This document shows, piece by piece, positions 1 through 13,105 of a DNA stretch of 64,000 bases; the stretch's first letter is position 1; each line of letters starts with the position of its first letter. The stretch is from Rehmannia glutinosa (lineage: Eukaryota; Streptophyta; Magnoliopsida; Lamiales; Orobanchaceae). The position numbers and the translations under genes were made by a program. The notes beneath the pieces are model-generated. The model saw nothing but the letters and a program-made list of their open reading frames with translations, did no database searches and was not told where the DNA came from. Location of the stretch: positions 52,686,680-52,750,679 of the forward strand of contig CM071935.1 of NCBI GenBank assembly GCA_016081115.2, in the 5' to 3' direction.

Positions 1-54
1 TTCTCTCCAAAAGTGAAAATTTTGGAAATTATTTCACAACCAATCACAACCTTA

Positions 55-561
55 GGGCCTGTTTGTTTATGTTTTAAGTCCATTTCAGGTTTTCATTTTG
101 AGTTGAAAATAGAATTTTGAGAATTTATTGGTTTTCGTGAGGAAATTGGGATTATGTTTGGATGAATGAATTGAAATGTGTTTTATGTAGGGTTGGAAAT
201 AAGATTGCGTTTGATTGAATAATTTTGAAATATTATTTTATGTATATAATAATTGAAAAGTTGATGGTGGTGGGGTTCACTTTCGATATTTTAATTTGAA
301 TATATAATATTATATTTATAAGATTGTAGGTGGTGGGTCCCTCATATATAATTGGGTTAAAATATGAGAATAATGATTGATGAGTGATGTAGGGTAATGT
401 ATATGTATGATAATAGAAATTATAGGTTTGAGATGTTGTTTTATGTGAAAAATAGAAAATGAAAATGATGATTTCCATTGGAAATTTTATGGACAAACAT
501 GATTCCACTTTTATGAATAGTTGAAAAATGAAAATAGGCTATTGGAAACATAAACAAGGCA
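55..561. mobile_element. Tourist-like (PIF/Harbinger) MITE
   Basis: About 507 bp bounded by imperfect terminal inverted repeats: GGGCCTGTTTGTTTATG at the left, and TGCCTTGTTTATG when the right end is read on the other strand. The inverted similarity continues inward for roughly 40 bases. Each end is followed by TTA (52-54 and 562-564), the 3-bp target duplication typical of Tourist/PIF elements. The inside is AT-rich and non-coding. Family assignment rests on the TIR start and the TTA duplication; no relative was searched. Confidence 0.6.
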
Positions 562-699
562 TTAATATCCTATAATGAATCTGAAAATGTTATAATAATA
601 ATAATGAAATAAATAGATGGAGTAAAGGTTATCTTTTTGAAACAATTATCACAACCCGACCAGCGGAAGCTTAACTGTTCGCCGGTAAGCTAAAATAAC

Positions 700-750
700 T
701 TATATATATATGTACTTATAATACACATACATATATATATATATATACAC
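700..750. repeat. (TA)n/(CA)n microsatellite upstream of CK2 beta
   Basis: Alternating TA and CA dinucleotides interrupted by short variants. It lies about 240 bp upstream of the CK2 beta start codon, so TATA-like hexamers occur here, but a microsatellite cannot be told from a core promoter by eye. Confidence 0.7.
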
Positions 751-984
751 ATCCAAAAAAGGAACTACAAAACTCAGAGACAACGGAAAGAGAATGGGAT
801 AACCTTCTCTCTTCCTCATTCCCCACCTAAAGCCCTAATTTTAGCTCTTGCCACTCTTTCTCAGATCAAATTTCGAGGTAAATTCTGTCCTTTTCACTAT
901 TGATATACGTATATATACGAATATTTAATTGTTGTCGTCACGTATAGAGAAAGAGGAGGACGAACGAGGTGGAGCAAAGGGAAG
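751..984 (+). promoter_or_regulatory. Probable 5' leader of CK2 beta
   Basis: Pyrimidine-rich tracts (CTTCTCTCTTCC) and an AAAGCCCTAA motif resemble plant 5' leaders. A possible leader intron is visible: a GAGGTAAATT donor near 875 and a GTATAG acceptor near 948. Transcription start and leader splicing are inferred only. Confidence 0.35.
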
Positions 985-3900
985 ATGGGTCAGGTGCCGA
1001 ATCTAAAGAGAATTCAGGAAACCCTAGACAAGGATGCCCGCGCCTCCAAATTTAAGGACTCTTTCTCTTCTACCCCTAACCCTCATACTACCACCAAGTG
1101 CTCCGATGGTTGGTTAACCCCTTTCAATTATTTTTATACATATGCATTTTTAGCTTACTCTTTGTGGTGAAAAATGAATCTTCTTCGTAGCGTTTGATTG
1201 GTTAATTGCCATACAGAAATGAGGTCCTAAGAAAAGATGGCCACATAGGGACCTTTGGTGTCCCTTCAAGTCAAGAATATGGGCCTCACAGTCACTAGCT
1301 AATAGGCTTTCGTTTCATTCCTTTCTTGGTTCGTGATTCAATGCTCTGGTATCCTTGGCATAGACGAATTGCATGGACAAAACTAGATACTTGGGTTGCA
1401 TATTGTTGAATAGGAATCCAACAGCCATTAATGCCCCGTGTACAGTTTTAGTGAGTGTGATAATTGTTTGATAATTGAAAATGTTTACTCATTTTGGGTA
1501 TATCAATTTAAATAAGTAGGATACTCTAAATCACGTAGTTAAACAAGGTAAAGAACACATTTTTATGGTATGATGTTTATGCTTCCATTTGCTATGGTTG
1601 AGGTTTTTTGTTTACTCTTATGTTGATCTGTGATGGTTGATATCTCTCGGTCAACCACCAATCATGTGCCCCCCTAAAATCCATTTCAGCCATTCCAGAA
1701 AGTAAATGATCCTCTCGTCTTTTATGACATAGATGGAGTACGGTTACTTCGAACTCCAAAAAAAAAGAAAGAGGTTTTTTTCTTCATTCGCTTCATCTCC
1801 AAACTTCATTAGCTCAAGAAATAACATTCTGTTCATTTTTCTCTGCATCCGAATAGCTATCGGGGAATGTATTCCACTGCATGCATATGCGTCTTGTGGA
1901 CTCATGCAGTGGAGATTGTGCTGATAAAGTCATGTAATCTTTACCTATACAAGATATTGCATCTTGAGTTTTTCTTTTTGTTTCTTCTTTTTCTTTTCTT
2001 TCTTTCTTCTTCTTCTTCTTCTTCTTCTTCTTGTTCTTATTCTTCTTCTTCATCGTCCACCTCTTCATTTTTTTTCCTGAGTTTTATGTATCAATAGTTT
2101 TAAATAAGTCAATCTTTATGTGGTATTTTGCAACCCTAGAAGTTCGACGTCGAAGAATTCATCTTCTTTTGATTGAATAACCAAATGGATGCAATTTGAT
2201 TAGTTGCCGGATTTGATGGCTTGGGAAGGGTATGAGGTGAAGCAATGGATTGGGTGGTCTCAAGGTCATGGATAAAAATAGGAAAGATAGATAATGACAC
2301 TAAGGCGGAGATTGATGGTTATGAAAATGGATTCTTGAGGTTATTGCTTTAAGAGGAGGTAGGGTTGCATAATATTTTTATATTAATAGTTAGTGTATCA
2401 GTGAATATGTAGTATTAAAAAGGAAGATTTAGTGCGGCATCATCAACCTATAAATGTGTTCTAGGACCTTATTTATTCGCTATTTTCTTGTGCACTGCAA
2501 TTTTGGAAATTGAGGTTAGATAATGATGAATCAAGTTATCCTTCATTACCAAGGTTAAGTATGCAGTTGGAGAGTTGAGTTGTAATTCACCTTTGAGTGC
2601 TTAGTTTTACTTTATCCTTTTTCTTTTTCTTTTTTCTTTTTGGTTTTAATATGGATATCTATTACATCCATTAGGGATATGCTTTTACTCTTTTACTGTG
2701 TAACGTGCAAGCTTCATGATTTCATGGCTTTGTTTTAGTTTTGGTTCATTAGGTGCTGTTTCTCATCTATGATAGAAGTATGGTATCTGTGATCCAGTCT
2801 CCATTGTTTTCTCAGCAAAGAAACAAAATGGTCTTTCATAGAATCACAGAGTATAATTAATTTGAACCCAATACTATTCTCTGTCGGTCTGTTCCTTCAT
2901 CTTGAAAAACATTATAAATAGCATTCTCTTTGTGCTCCTGCACAGCACCCAAATTATACACTCCTGGGATAGTTTCCATATGAATGTGACCGACTTATAA
3001 AGCTCTGACAATTATTCTAATATTACATGTCCGGATTAATCAGTGGGCAGATTAGCGTGCATAATTTTGTGCTTGTTGAGTATAATGGACGACACTACAA
3101 GGGAAAATAACTCCTTTTCCAAATTACACGACCAGTGAAGACGGTGGTTCTTGGAAAATTAGGGAAGAAAAGTCCTATGCACAGATACTAGCAGGATCAG
3201 GAGGGAGTCCAGATAGATTGGTTGGCCATGGGTCTTTTTCCACGTGAAGGATATGTTGTATGCTATCTTGAATCTAGGAATCTTTCCATGTTGCCATGTT
3301 GGACAAGATATTTGCAAATATTTTTGGTTAATCATAATCTCTTTGCCATTTAGGTTGGTATCTCTGTCATGGTGTAGTTGATTTAAATGTTTCTTTTATG
3401 AGACTTTGACTGAGTTACTTTTTATTTGTCATATTTCATGTATCAAGGATTTAGTAAAACTATTCTCTGCTCTAAATTAAGCATTTTTTAGTTTCTTCCT
3501 TGTTTGTGGATTTGGTTGCTAAAGAAGGGTTTGTGGAGCATGGAAGCCACGTATTGGATGTAGTGGCTCATGAGAGGGAAAGGTAGTTATTACATCAAGA
3601 GCAGCTAGGCAGACAATTATCTACCATGGAGAATCAGGGTCCTGCGTAGTAGACAGGTCTATGGACTGAGACTTCGTTCCCCTATAAATGCTAAATGTGG
3701 TATTTAAGACCTCACAATGATAATTTTGTTCTGGAACCACGATTTTTATCATTGAGATTGCCATACACTGAATCAAGTGATGTCCCTATGGTTGTAATTT
3801 GGTTTTCCCTATGGTTGTGAGTTAGCAGAATTGTGCATGTTGAAAGAATTATATGATTGAACTGCTGTGGTCTTTGGTATAACAGTAAGAAATTAAGGAT

Positions 3901-6900
3901 GTTGAAGTATTTTCTTGCAGAGTGTTTGGGAAACACGCTTATTAATGGTGGAAATTTTTTATTCAAAGATTTTAAAGATTCAAATACTTGTATGTTCTGT
4001 ATCGATCTACAATAACATGGACCGAGAATTTGTGGACTCACAACTTGGCTTGAAGCTTTAAGTTAACTTCAATGGATCCCATAGTTGTGATGAAAGTAAA
4101 GTAAAACATGAAAGAGGAGAGACTAATTCACTTCTCTTTCTCATTAATGCATGATTAAAAAATTATGAAGTTTCCGATAGTGCATAAATCAACAGAAACA
4201 ATGTGCACATACGAAATTAAATTAAGACTTGGTTTTGTTTGCCACTGATTCTCCGTCTGTTTCCAGTTGCCGTATAAATCTAACTCAGAAAGAAGATTTT
4301 TCTAAATTGATAGTTTGTGAACTATAATGTGTGCTATAAATTTCTTGGATGTACAGGGTGCACTTGTTGTTTCTGCTGCATAGATTTGAACTTGAATAGT
4401 GAAACATAAAATTGGTGTTTTTTTGTGAAATGGGAGTGAGTGGGTGGAAAGATGTTGAAAAAAGGATGCTTTTGGAAACTAGGTAGCAAGAAAATTAGGG
4501 TAAAAATTGTAAAAGATCTGTGCCAGGGGTCGCTGCTGGTATTTGGTGAAACTGTTAGATACATGTTTGAAGTTTAGAAACCACCTAAAAAACAGGCCAA
4601 TGTGAAGTCTTGCTATTAATGGGTATAAAACTTTGGCGAGAGTTGAATGCGTTGTTATCTACTTCAACCTTTTTATTTATGTTAAGTTTATAGACAAGAA
4701 TCTTAGGCAGTCACACTATGTAGTTTAGTGAAGGCTTTTTTTTCACAAAGAAAATAGCTCTTTTAAGGAAGGGAGCACTAATTGTCTACATTCCTGAGAG
4801 GAGGTGAGGTCAAGGAAGTAGCCATTGTTCATTGATCTGCCAAAAGAAATATCATTGGGCTTTAGATGGAGAGAGTATTAGAAAAGAAAAGATTTGTTAC
4901 ATTTGAGATTCTTCCTTTCTCAATTGGAAAGCTATTCATTCTTTCAATCTCATCTTCTTCAAAGTGAATTGGATCCTCCCACCCTTTAAAGAGTTGGTAA
5001 AATGATTAAATGCACTAAACGTATTAAGTGATGCATCCCACTGGTTATCTGATTCTCTCATTCCAGAAGTAGTTTTCTTATTAACTGGAGAGTGGACTTT
5101 TCAGGGTTCTAATTACTAAGTACATTGCCTGGGTGTGCTCGTCCTAGTAATCTTAGTTATATTATATTAGGATTTCCAGTTCCAGCGCTGGGGTTCGTGA
5201 AACAAATGTCAAAGTAACCTTCTGTAATGAAGAATGCTAAAAAGGTCCATAAATATTTTTGTTCATGCTCTGAATTGAGATCAAATAAGTACCTTTTCAA
5301 AATCTTGACCCAGACGATCCTTAACGATCTGTCAAGACAGAAACCAGTCAGAGAACTACAAGATGGTGCCTTTTCTCCTGATGACACATAAAGTTATAAC
5401 CTTAAATAAAATAAAGTTTGAGAAATTAGCACCTCAAATTAAGAGAACAAAACTCATCCACTTTTAGCCTATCTGTGTTTTTCTCTTTTATTTGCTGGTA
5501 TTGTCCGTTGTTAGTTTATCTATATGTTTGTATTTGCATTAGTTTATTGAATCTATTTTCCAATTTTTTCTTTCCCCAATTCGGAGGATAAGGACTTAAC
5601 ATATCTGTGTATCTATGGACTGTAACCTCTCAATTATTAATTCCTTGGGAATATGTGATACTTTTTCTCTTTGAAACAGAGATCTTAAGATGATAATGTC
5701 ACTTGATTATGGTGTTTTTGCGTAAAGGGAATTAAATTGAGAAAAGGTACCATGATCATCTGTTGCCATCTTTAATATTTCTTCCCTTGTCATGGCATTT
5801 ATGGACCCCCCCCTCTCCAGTCAGTTGCACAATGAGAAGTTTTTATAAAGGAAGATTATTCTTTCTTCATTGGCACTATATGCCTTTCTTTTTCAGATTT
5901 TCATTTGCTACATTTATATTAAGGGACAACAATGCTTCTTTCATTGATTAACTCTTTTTTGTCAGCAGATCAATAAGCATATGATTCTTTTGCCGATTTC
6001 ATGCTTTATATATTTCTTCCCTTGTTGGGTTATGTTTGTTGGATTTTTTTGGTGTAGTGAGGTTGCATTTAAGAAAGAATGAGTTGCAATTTTAAACCAA
6101 TCCTGATGCTGGTTTTTCTGCAATAGTGTAGTCTTTTATTTACTTGATATTTTTATAACAAGATGCAAATTGGATCACATATACTGAGACTTCATATAAG
6201 CTTATATATATATAAATATAGAAATGCACATTTAGTCATTTATAGGGGAAGAAAACTCCCCTTCCCCTTATATCTCAAACTATTTTTTTCTATTAAACCA
6301 TTAAGGTTCCATTTTAGATCCCCACCTTGGTTTAGTCGATTTTGGAAGTCAATAAAAAGCACGTATGTTCTTTTGAGGTACAAAATCTGGTTTCTATCTG
6401 GAGAGCCGGATATAGAGAACCCAGTCATGCGAAGCAGTATGTTTTGTGAACTTTGAAATAGTTTGCTGACATTGTGTAGTGGAGGATCTTGCCGTGGTTC
6501 TTGGCATAATACTCTTGAAATATTCTTCTGAGCATGTCTGTTCATTTGTTATCCAAAAACTGTTGATTGACATTCTTATTGAGACAAAAGGAATGTGGAA
6601 AGTAGATCCTTATTGATTCTCTTTTTCCACATATGTTGTTTGTTTGTCTCTTCGCATTAGCTTGTGATATTTCATTTTGAGAATAAGTATTTTGAGTATG
6701 CTATTTATGCTCATTGCATATAATCTGTATATAGGAGTGATTTATTTTATTTGTATTACTAACACAAATGAGTTTCGGTTATTGATTATGAATCTTGAGT
6801 GGGAAAGTTCTGGATAATATAGCCTTAATATGAAGCGCATATATGGCTTTTCGGTAATCTTTCTGAACAGCTTTGCATATAGCATTTCCTCATTACTCAT

Positions 6901-9900
6901 GTCATGGTCATGTCATCCAAGAGACCTATATTTTGCACTTGGGAGGAGGTCGTCATTTTTTCTCTGTTTCTCCACATAGATTAGCAATTCTTATTGCTGA
7001 TGCTGAATTATCTCTATTATGATGATAGCAGAGGAATCTGAAACAGACACTGAGGAGTCAGATGTTAGCGGATCCGATGATGACGACACATGTTGGATAT
7101 CATGGTTTTGCAATCTGCGTGGTAACGAGTTCTTTTGTGAGGTTGATGATGACTACATCCAGGATGACTTTAATTTGTGCGGATTGAGTGGTCAGATACC
7201 ATACTATGACTATGCACTTGACTTAATCCTGGATGTCGAATCTTCACTGGGTATGTTCATCCTTGATGAATTACTATTGGTATCACTAGTTTTCTTTTTA
7301 TGCAGAACTGGGCATTGGCGGGGCCAAACCAAATGTACAATATGTTCATAATACACTTAATAAATTGTGTAAAGTAATATTCACATACAAATACGAAAGC
7401 ACTTAAAAGTCGATCACAAATAAAATGCAATTAATAGGAAAAAAACCATATGGTATGAAAAACTAGATAGTTAAATGCACTAGTTGTAATATTATTAACT
7501 CATCATTCAAAAAGATAGCTATCAGCATGGGTTTTACTTATTTGTAAATGAAGATAAAAGAGAACTGTTACAACGCTCTGCATGCATACACAAAAATTGG
7601 TCTTAATGTGTTGTGTTATGTAATTTCACATTCAAAAGAAGTTAAGCTTTTTAGACATGGAAGCAAATCTTTTGCTCTTTTTTATATTCTTTTGCATTTG
7701 TCTGTATATGCACTTCTTTTTCAAATCCTTCAAGTAGGGATCATATTAGTGAAAATGGACCACTCTGTCATAAAGGAATCAGGTTGATCTCGCATCTTAT
7801 TTTGGAAGGTTAACCCACTCATAAACATTCGCATAAATGTTCCTGAAGCCAGAAAGAGCATATACAGTATACGGGCACATGTATAGCTATAGCTTGTTAG
7901 CGTATCAAAAACTTGGCTGCGAAATACACTTTTGGTGTTTCTTGAGATGAAAGATATGGTGCTGGGTCCCTTGATAATGACTGTTTCTGGACCTTGAACA
8001 TGTATTTGAATGGAAATTCTACAATGATGTTTTTGATTTGAAATTTCAACTACTAAATGTGTGCACGGAAATTATGCTATCAAATTAATCTAAATTCCAA
8101 TCTAAAAGGTTAAATTGTTACGTTTTAATTTTTAATTTCTATGGGAGGTGGTTTTGCGGATTGGAGGTGGTTTTAGGGTGGTGAGATGGTGATGCTGTTG
8201 GATTTGATTGTCCTACAAATGGTCTTTTCTTTTTCATTTCCTCTGAAAGCAGCTGCTGGCAGGGGTGATAGGAGGACTAGAAGAGAATTGGGCAGTGAAA
8301 AGGGAAGAAGAGAGAAGGGAGAGTGTGAGGAAGGGAAAGGGTAACATTATATAGGCGCTGCATCAGTGGAAGAATATAAGGGAGGAAAAGAATGGCACTG
8401 AGGAATGTAAAGAAAGCGGAAGAAACTAAGAAAGAAAAGGACGATGGAGATGGAGGAGAAGTGGCAGCTGGGTTGTGGAAGAGTGGAAAGGAAGTAAGAA
8501 TTTGTTTGTGTGCTCTTGTTTCGCACAAGCACAAGTTGTGAACCCTAATCCTATGAAAGATCATTTTTCACCAATAACTAGAACGGGCTTGTTTTTCAGA
8601 ACGGTTTTGTAAAACAAAAGCCCAACTGAACACGTTTCTTGGTTCTAACACAAAGGCCCCATTTGGCCCATAAAAAGGGGTTTAAAAAACAAAATTGTTT
8701 TAGAGAAGGGCGCAACCAAGCAGGCCCTAAATTTTCTCACTTCCTTTACCTAGTCATGCTATAGTTTCTTGCCACAGCTAAATTTTTGTGATGCGGCAGA
8801 GATCTCTTTTAAGACAAATGAATGGTCCATTTTGTTGCTCATTGGAGGTTGGGAAATGAGCCATGTGATTCTTCTGTCAACTAACACTGTTCGTGTGTGA
8901 GGAAATGCTAGTGCATTTCAGTAAAAAATGTTTTCTTTTGTTTTTGTGCTTTTAATAAAGGCAATGCTGTGGATTTCCATACATAGAGGGCATGAAGCTC
9001 TACTTCTACTTCTTGGCAAGTCTTTTAGGGAACAAAGGTGTCAAATTTCTCAATAACCGAGATGCAAAGATATGTAAATAAAGTAAATTAATTAGTATTC
9101 TTTTGCACATGTAAAGGGATATAGTAATTAATATGCCTGTCATATTTGAAATGCAATGCAGTTTTAAATAGGCATCTTTATTTTTAGTTGAATTTTCACT
9201 TGCTGATTATGCTAATCACGTGATGGTTGTATCCTGGTGACATTTGGTTCGGAATTTTAAGTCATCTAACATAAACTTTTGAACTTGGTTAGGATTGATT
9301 TAATAACTGAAACTTTGTAGGTGACCCATTTTCAGAGGAACAGAATGAATTAGTGGAATCTGCTGCGGAGATGCTTTATGGTTTAATACATGTCCGCTAC
9401 ATATTAACAACTAAAGGATTGGCTTCAATGGTAAGACAAATTTCCATGATTTTTACGGTTTTTGGCTCAATTGCAGTGTGCAATTTGTCATTGTATTGCT
9501 TCTTCCAGTTAGAGAAATACAAAAATGCGGAGTTTGGAAGATGCCCAAGGGTTTACTGTTGTGGACAACCTTGCCTCCCTGTTGGTGAATCGGACATCCC
9601 GCGCCAAGGCACGGTGAAAATATATTGTCCGAAATGTGAAGATATTTACACCCCTCGATCCAGGTTCCAGGACAGTATCCTTTAAGTATGACAATAATTG
9701 AGTATAGAAATGTTTGGTTACTCCTCATTATCATCATCAACTACCCCTTAATCTCAACTATGTTGGGGTCGGTGGCATGAAGTTTATTTTATCGATTAAT
9801 TGTCTAAAATTAGTTAACAATAAAAAATCAATGCAAAAAGCAAAATAGCAAAGCTTTACGCCGGATGCCCTTCCTGTCCATCCTTCAGTTGCGCAGCAAC

Positions 9901-10532
9901 TATAAATTTCTAGTTCAGTGCTTCAATTGACATAGAAACACTAATTGCGGAAAGATCTAGGGATAATTATGAAAACTACCCCTTAGGTTTGAGGTAATTA
10001 CCAAAAACCCAGAGGTTCGAAAATTACAAAAATACCTTTGAGATTTGATTTTGTATTACATTTAACTCTTCATCATAAGCAAAAACATTTCAATCACCCT
10101 CTTTACATTTGTAAAAACTAAAAATATTACAGTTATCCCCTAACATTTAAGGCAGAATCAAACCTTAGTGTTTCTCTCTTTTTTTTTTTTTTTTTTGTAA
10201 TTTTGAAACTTCCCTGGTTCTTTTTCAGTTTTTTGTAATTACCCAAACCTTACGGGTAGTTTTTGTAATTATCACAATGCTTTATGGATGAAGTAAGAAT
10301 GGTACAACTATTTTACACTAATTATTTATTCTGCTTTTGTACTCTGATTAGTGTGTGTCACGTATTTTCTGTTATCACATTGTTTCTTTGACTGGACAAA
10401 GGCGTCGATGGAGCCTATTTTGGAACAACATTTCCGCACCTGTTTCTTATGACGTATGGACACCTAAAGCCGCAGAAGACTTCTCAGAGCTATGTTCCCA
10501 GAGTGTTTGGTTTTAAGGTCCATAAGCCATGA
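985..10532 (+). CDS. CKB: Casein kinase II regulatory (beta) subunit, five exons
   Basis: Regulatory subunit of protein kinase CK2; a beta dimer bridges two catalytic alpha subunits and directs substrate choice in nucleus and cytosol. Exons are 985-1108, 7032-7250, 9321-9430, 9509-9674 and 10402-10532, joined in frame by GT-AG introns (5923, 2070, 78 and 727 bp) into 249 residues. Visible features, in order: a basic N-terminus; an acidic Ser/Glu stretch (SETDTEESDVSGSDDDD); the conserved WFCNLRGNEFFCEVDDDYI core; a four-cysteine zinc site (Cys163, Cys168, Cys191, Cys194, with the spacing of the human protein); and the C-terminal DGAYFGTTFPHLF and FGFKVHKP motifs. Known plant beta subunits are usually longer (about 270-290), the difference lying in the variable N-terminus. 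No stop or frameshift interrupts the join, so this looks functional. The start codon is the first ATG in the N-terminal frame; an extra small exon inside intron 1 cannot be excluded. Confidence 0.93.
1109..7031 (+). other. CK2 beta intron 1 (5.9 kb)
   Basis: Bounded by ATG|GTTGG and TAGCAG|AGG, both flanking codons restored in phase 1. Read on both strands, it holds no coding segment that resembles a known family, only a (TTC)n tract and AT-rich sequence. Its length is unusual compared with the other introns of this gene. Confidence 0.75.
1981..2052. repeat. (TTC)n microsatellite
   Basis: Pyrimidine-only tract dominated by CTT/TTC triplets inside CK2 beta intron 1. Poly-Ser and poly-Lys reading frames over it are artefacts. 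Confidence 0.9.
7251..9320 (+). other. CK2 beta intron 2, with possible small MITE near 8586-8733
   Basis: Intron bounded by CTGG|GTATGT and TTTGTAG|GTGAC. Around 8586 (GGGCTTGTTTTTC) and 8733 (CAAGCAGGCCC) short inverted ends resemble a Tourist/hAT-type MITE of about 150 bp, but the TIR match is poor and no convincing target duplication is seen. Nothing else recognisable. Confidence 0.5.
9735..9930. repeat. Dispersed plant repeat fragment in CK2 beta intron 4
   Basis: Contains the string TATGTTGGGGTCGG followed downstream by GCCGGATGCCCTTCCTG. From memory, both recur together in dispersed, probably SINE-like or LINE-3'-end repeats of plants. The exact family and borders are not resolvable by eye. 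Confidence 0.35.
9961..10273. mobile_element. Long-TIR MITE (Mutator-type) in CK2 beta intron 4
   Basis: About 313 bp. The left end GATAATTATGAAAACTACCC is repeated inverted at the right end as GATAATTACAAAAACTACCC, and similarity extends about 50 bases inward on each side (GGTTTGAGGTAATTAC against GGTTTGGGTAATTAC). The inside is non-coding with a poly-T tract. Long TIRs fit Mutator-type MITEs. No flanking 9-bp duplication could be recognised. Confidence 0.6.
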
Positions 10533-12274
10533 TATGATGCTGGAGTAACAAGCGCCATTTGATTGTTAAGTGGGTCTTCTTTTACTAATAAGCCTATAAG
10601 CTATTCTCATACTTATTGTAGACTAAGATTTTCTGAAGCCCAGACTGAATTGCCTTGTAGGTTTTCAAGTTCGTGTCTACTTCAGATAATACTTTATCAT
10701 TGAGCAATTAGATTACCTTTGCTCTATTTTTTTAGTAGTACCTTTTATCCTATCTCTTGATAATGTATACAATTTTTCTCTTCTATTCTATTTCCTTCTT
10801 CTTTTATTTACTTTTTTTTTTTCTGACTTGACTAAGCGTGTATTTTTCAAATTTTCTTGAGACATTGTTTTCCAATCCAAGGAAGCAATTTTATTTATAC
10901 ATAAAAGTTGAGAATGTCATACTTGACTGATCTCTATAAGCTCTGAAATTTCTCAATTATAATAACTCTCTTTCAACTCAAAAAAATCATTCATTTCGAC
11001 ACATTTTACTGAAACAATTTTACTCTAATAGAGTAGTATTGATATGAGTTTTGAAAGTGGTTGCTTTACTGCAAGTTTTCTGTCTAGTGATCCTAGTTCT
11101 GATACTGAATTAGACAATATTTACTCTTACTTGATTCACTTGAGTACAAAATTGGATTGGAATATGATTTTCCTCATTGAAGTATTGTACCTTTTTCGTA
11201 CTAACTCTAATTCATAGGCAACTATCTAAACATAAAAATATGTTTTAACAAAATAATTTGTTTAAATATAAAACAAATACAAATATATATACACTTACTC
11301 CTAATTGTATATATACTGTAAATACTGAAAGTATATTAATATACAGCCATATCTATACACAATAAAGCCTTATTCTATAATATGATAATATATAATCTGT
11401 TGATATTAATCTTTAAAATTATATATTTGTTGACAAATGTATGCTAACCAGTACATACTTCAGATATATTTGTGAGTAAGATGTATAAATAAAGATTTTT
11501 GTAATGCACGTATATTTTTATATTTAATGGATACTAGTAAAAAGCACGTAAAAACTAAAGAAAATATTGAATAATAGAATATAGTTTCTTTTTTTCAAAT
11601 TTTACGTTAATTCTCATTGTCATTGCATGATATACAACCGTATTAACATTATTGCATGATATACTAATTTAATTGAATAAGCACTTGAAACATTTTAAAA
11701 CAATAAATTGGAAAAAAATCAATCAGTGTAAAAGTATTTTAATAAATAAGTTATATAATATTCACACCCTGATTATTAGTTTAATTGTATAAACTCTTGT
11801 TTATTATAATACAATTAATTATATTTTTGTTTACATTTTCCATCTTTTATTTGACATCGGTAATTCGATATGTTCTCTTTTTATTTAGTTCATAAAGTTT
11901 TTTCTTATTTTATTTTATTTTTTTTGCATTTTTTGTGTTTGAATCATTATTTCTTCTCCATTATTTAATATTTGATTATTCATCTCTATCTGTCTTCTTC
12001 ACTCTAATTGCCAATATATTGACAATAGAACGGAATCATGAAAAAAAAATGTATCAATATTTTTTTTCCTTTGTTTAGATTGTAAACTACAGTTCTTAAT
12101 TCAATATAGATATATGTCAATTAGAAATTTAATAAATAAAGGCAAAGTTGAATAATATATGAAATTATTGTTATAGAATTCCATATATTTAAACATCTTT
12201 TTTGTTTTTCAAAATATCTTAAATAAAAGACACGGATTATTGATAAATTAATAATGATAAAAGTAAGACACACG
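10533..12274. other. AT-rich intergenic region
   Basis: Downstream of the CK2 beta stop codon. The first 200 bases probably hold the 3' UTR and polyadenylation site. The rest is very AT-rich, with homopolymer runs. No gene, repeat array or TE border was recognised. Confidence 0.6.
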
Positions 12275-12283
12275 AAATAATTA

Positions 12284-12352
12284 CACAAAGACTTGCGTGA
12301 GACCGTCTCACGAATCTAGTTCCGTGAGACGGAACCCCATTTAGTAAAACCC
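12284..12352 (+). repeat. Left terminal inverted repeat of the 13 kb MULE
   Basis: Starts right after the 9-bp duplication. Holds the interrupted palindrome CGTGAGACCGTCTCACG and then a second half-copy CCGTGAGACGG that is absent from the right end, so the left TIR is about 22 bp longer. It rejoins the right-end sequence at TTTAGTAAAACCC. Confidence 0.85.
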
Positions 12353-13105
12353 AGACCCGCTGACCCACTGAGCCGCGCCCAATCTTGACCTGCCCGCCCC
12401 AATCCAGCTGACCCGCTGAACCCCCCCAAAACCTGCTGAACCCGCCCCATTCACAAAAAACAACCCTACAATTTTTCCTCCCAAGTTTTTTGTTTTCGCT
12501 TAAACCCTTTCTCCCTTGTTTCATCTCTCCCCCCACAAATTGGAATTCCGCTCGATTTCTCTTCGATTTCCGCTCGATTCTCTTGCGCGATTCCTCAATT
12601 TGTCAACTGGTAAGTTATTTTTTACGTTTTTCTTCAGTTTTTTATGGTTTTTCTTCAGTTTTTAGTTCAATTTTTCTTGCGATTTCTTAGAATTAGGTGT
12701 AGTTTCTACCCCTTTTCTTCGTTTTTTTTTTTCCGTTTTTTGTTCAGTTTTATAGTTTTTATGTTCTCATTTTATTTAGGGTTGGTGTTCAGGGATTGGT
12801 GTTGGTGTTGGTGTTCAGGGGGTGGTGTTGGTGTTCAGTTTTTTTTCCATTTTTCTTCATTTTTCTTTTGTTTTTTGTTCAGTTTCAGTTCTTTCTTGTG
12901 CTAGGGTTGTTATGTTCTCGATTTTGTTTAGGGTTTATGAGTTTTTTATGCGAAATTTATTTTAGTGTTCATAAAGTAGTCATGTTAATTTCTTCTTATT
13001 AGATTTATATATTTTCAGCATTTTAATCTGTGGTTTTTTTTTGATGTTTTTGCAGCTGTAAACTAAAAAAAGTTGTTTGTGCACATTTATATATCCCCTG
13101 TGATT
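12353..13105 (+). promoter_or_regulatory. Leader region of the ULP1-like gene with probable 5' UTR intron
   Basis: Between the left TIR and the first ATG. A strong donor (CAACTG|GTAAGTT, intron from 12610) and an acceptor after a T-rich tract (TTTTTGCAG, ending 13055) suggest a 446-bp leader intron. It is rich in T runs and in GGTGTTGGTGTTCAG repeats around 12780-12840. Promoter elements were not resolved. Confidence 0.45.

Noticed and set aside
1814..2097. Poly-Ser (+) and poly-Lys/Glu (-) ORFs
   Set aside because: They are translations of the (TTC)n tract within the CK2 beta intron.
8277..8564. Minus-strand Ser/Pro/Phe-rich ORFs in CK2 beta intron 2
   Set aside because: They arise from a purine-rich intron stretch; no domain, and the sense strand is intronic.
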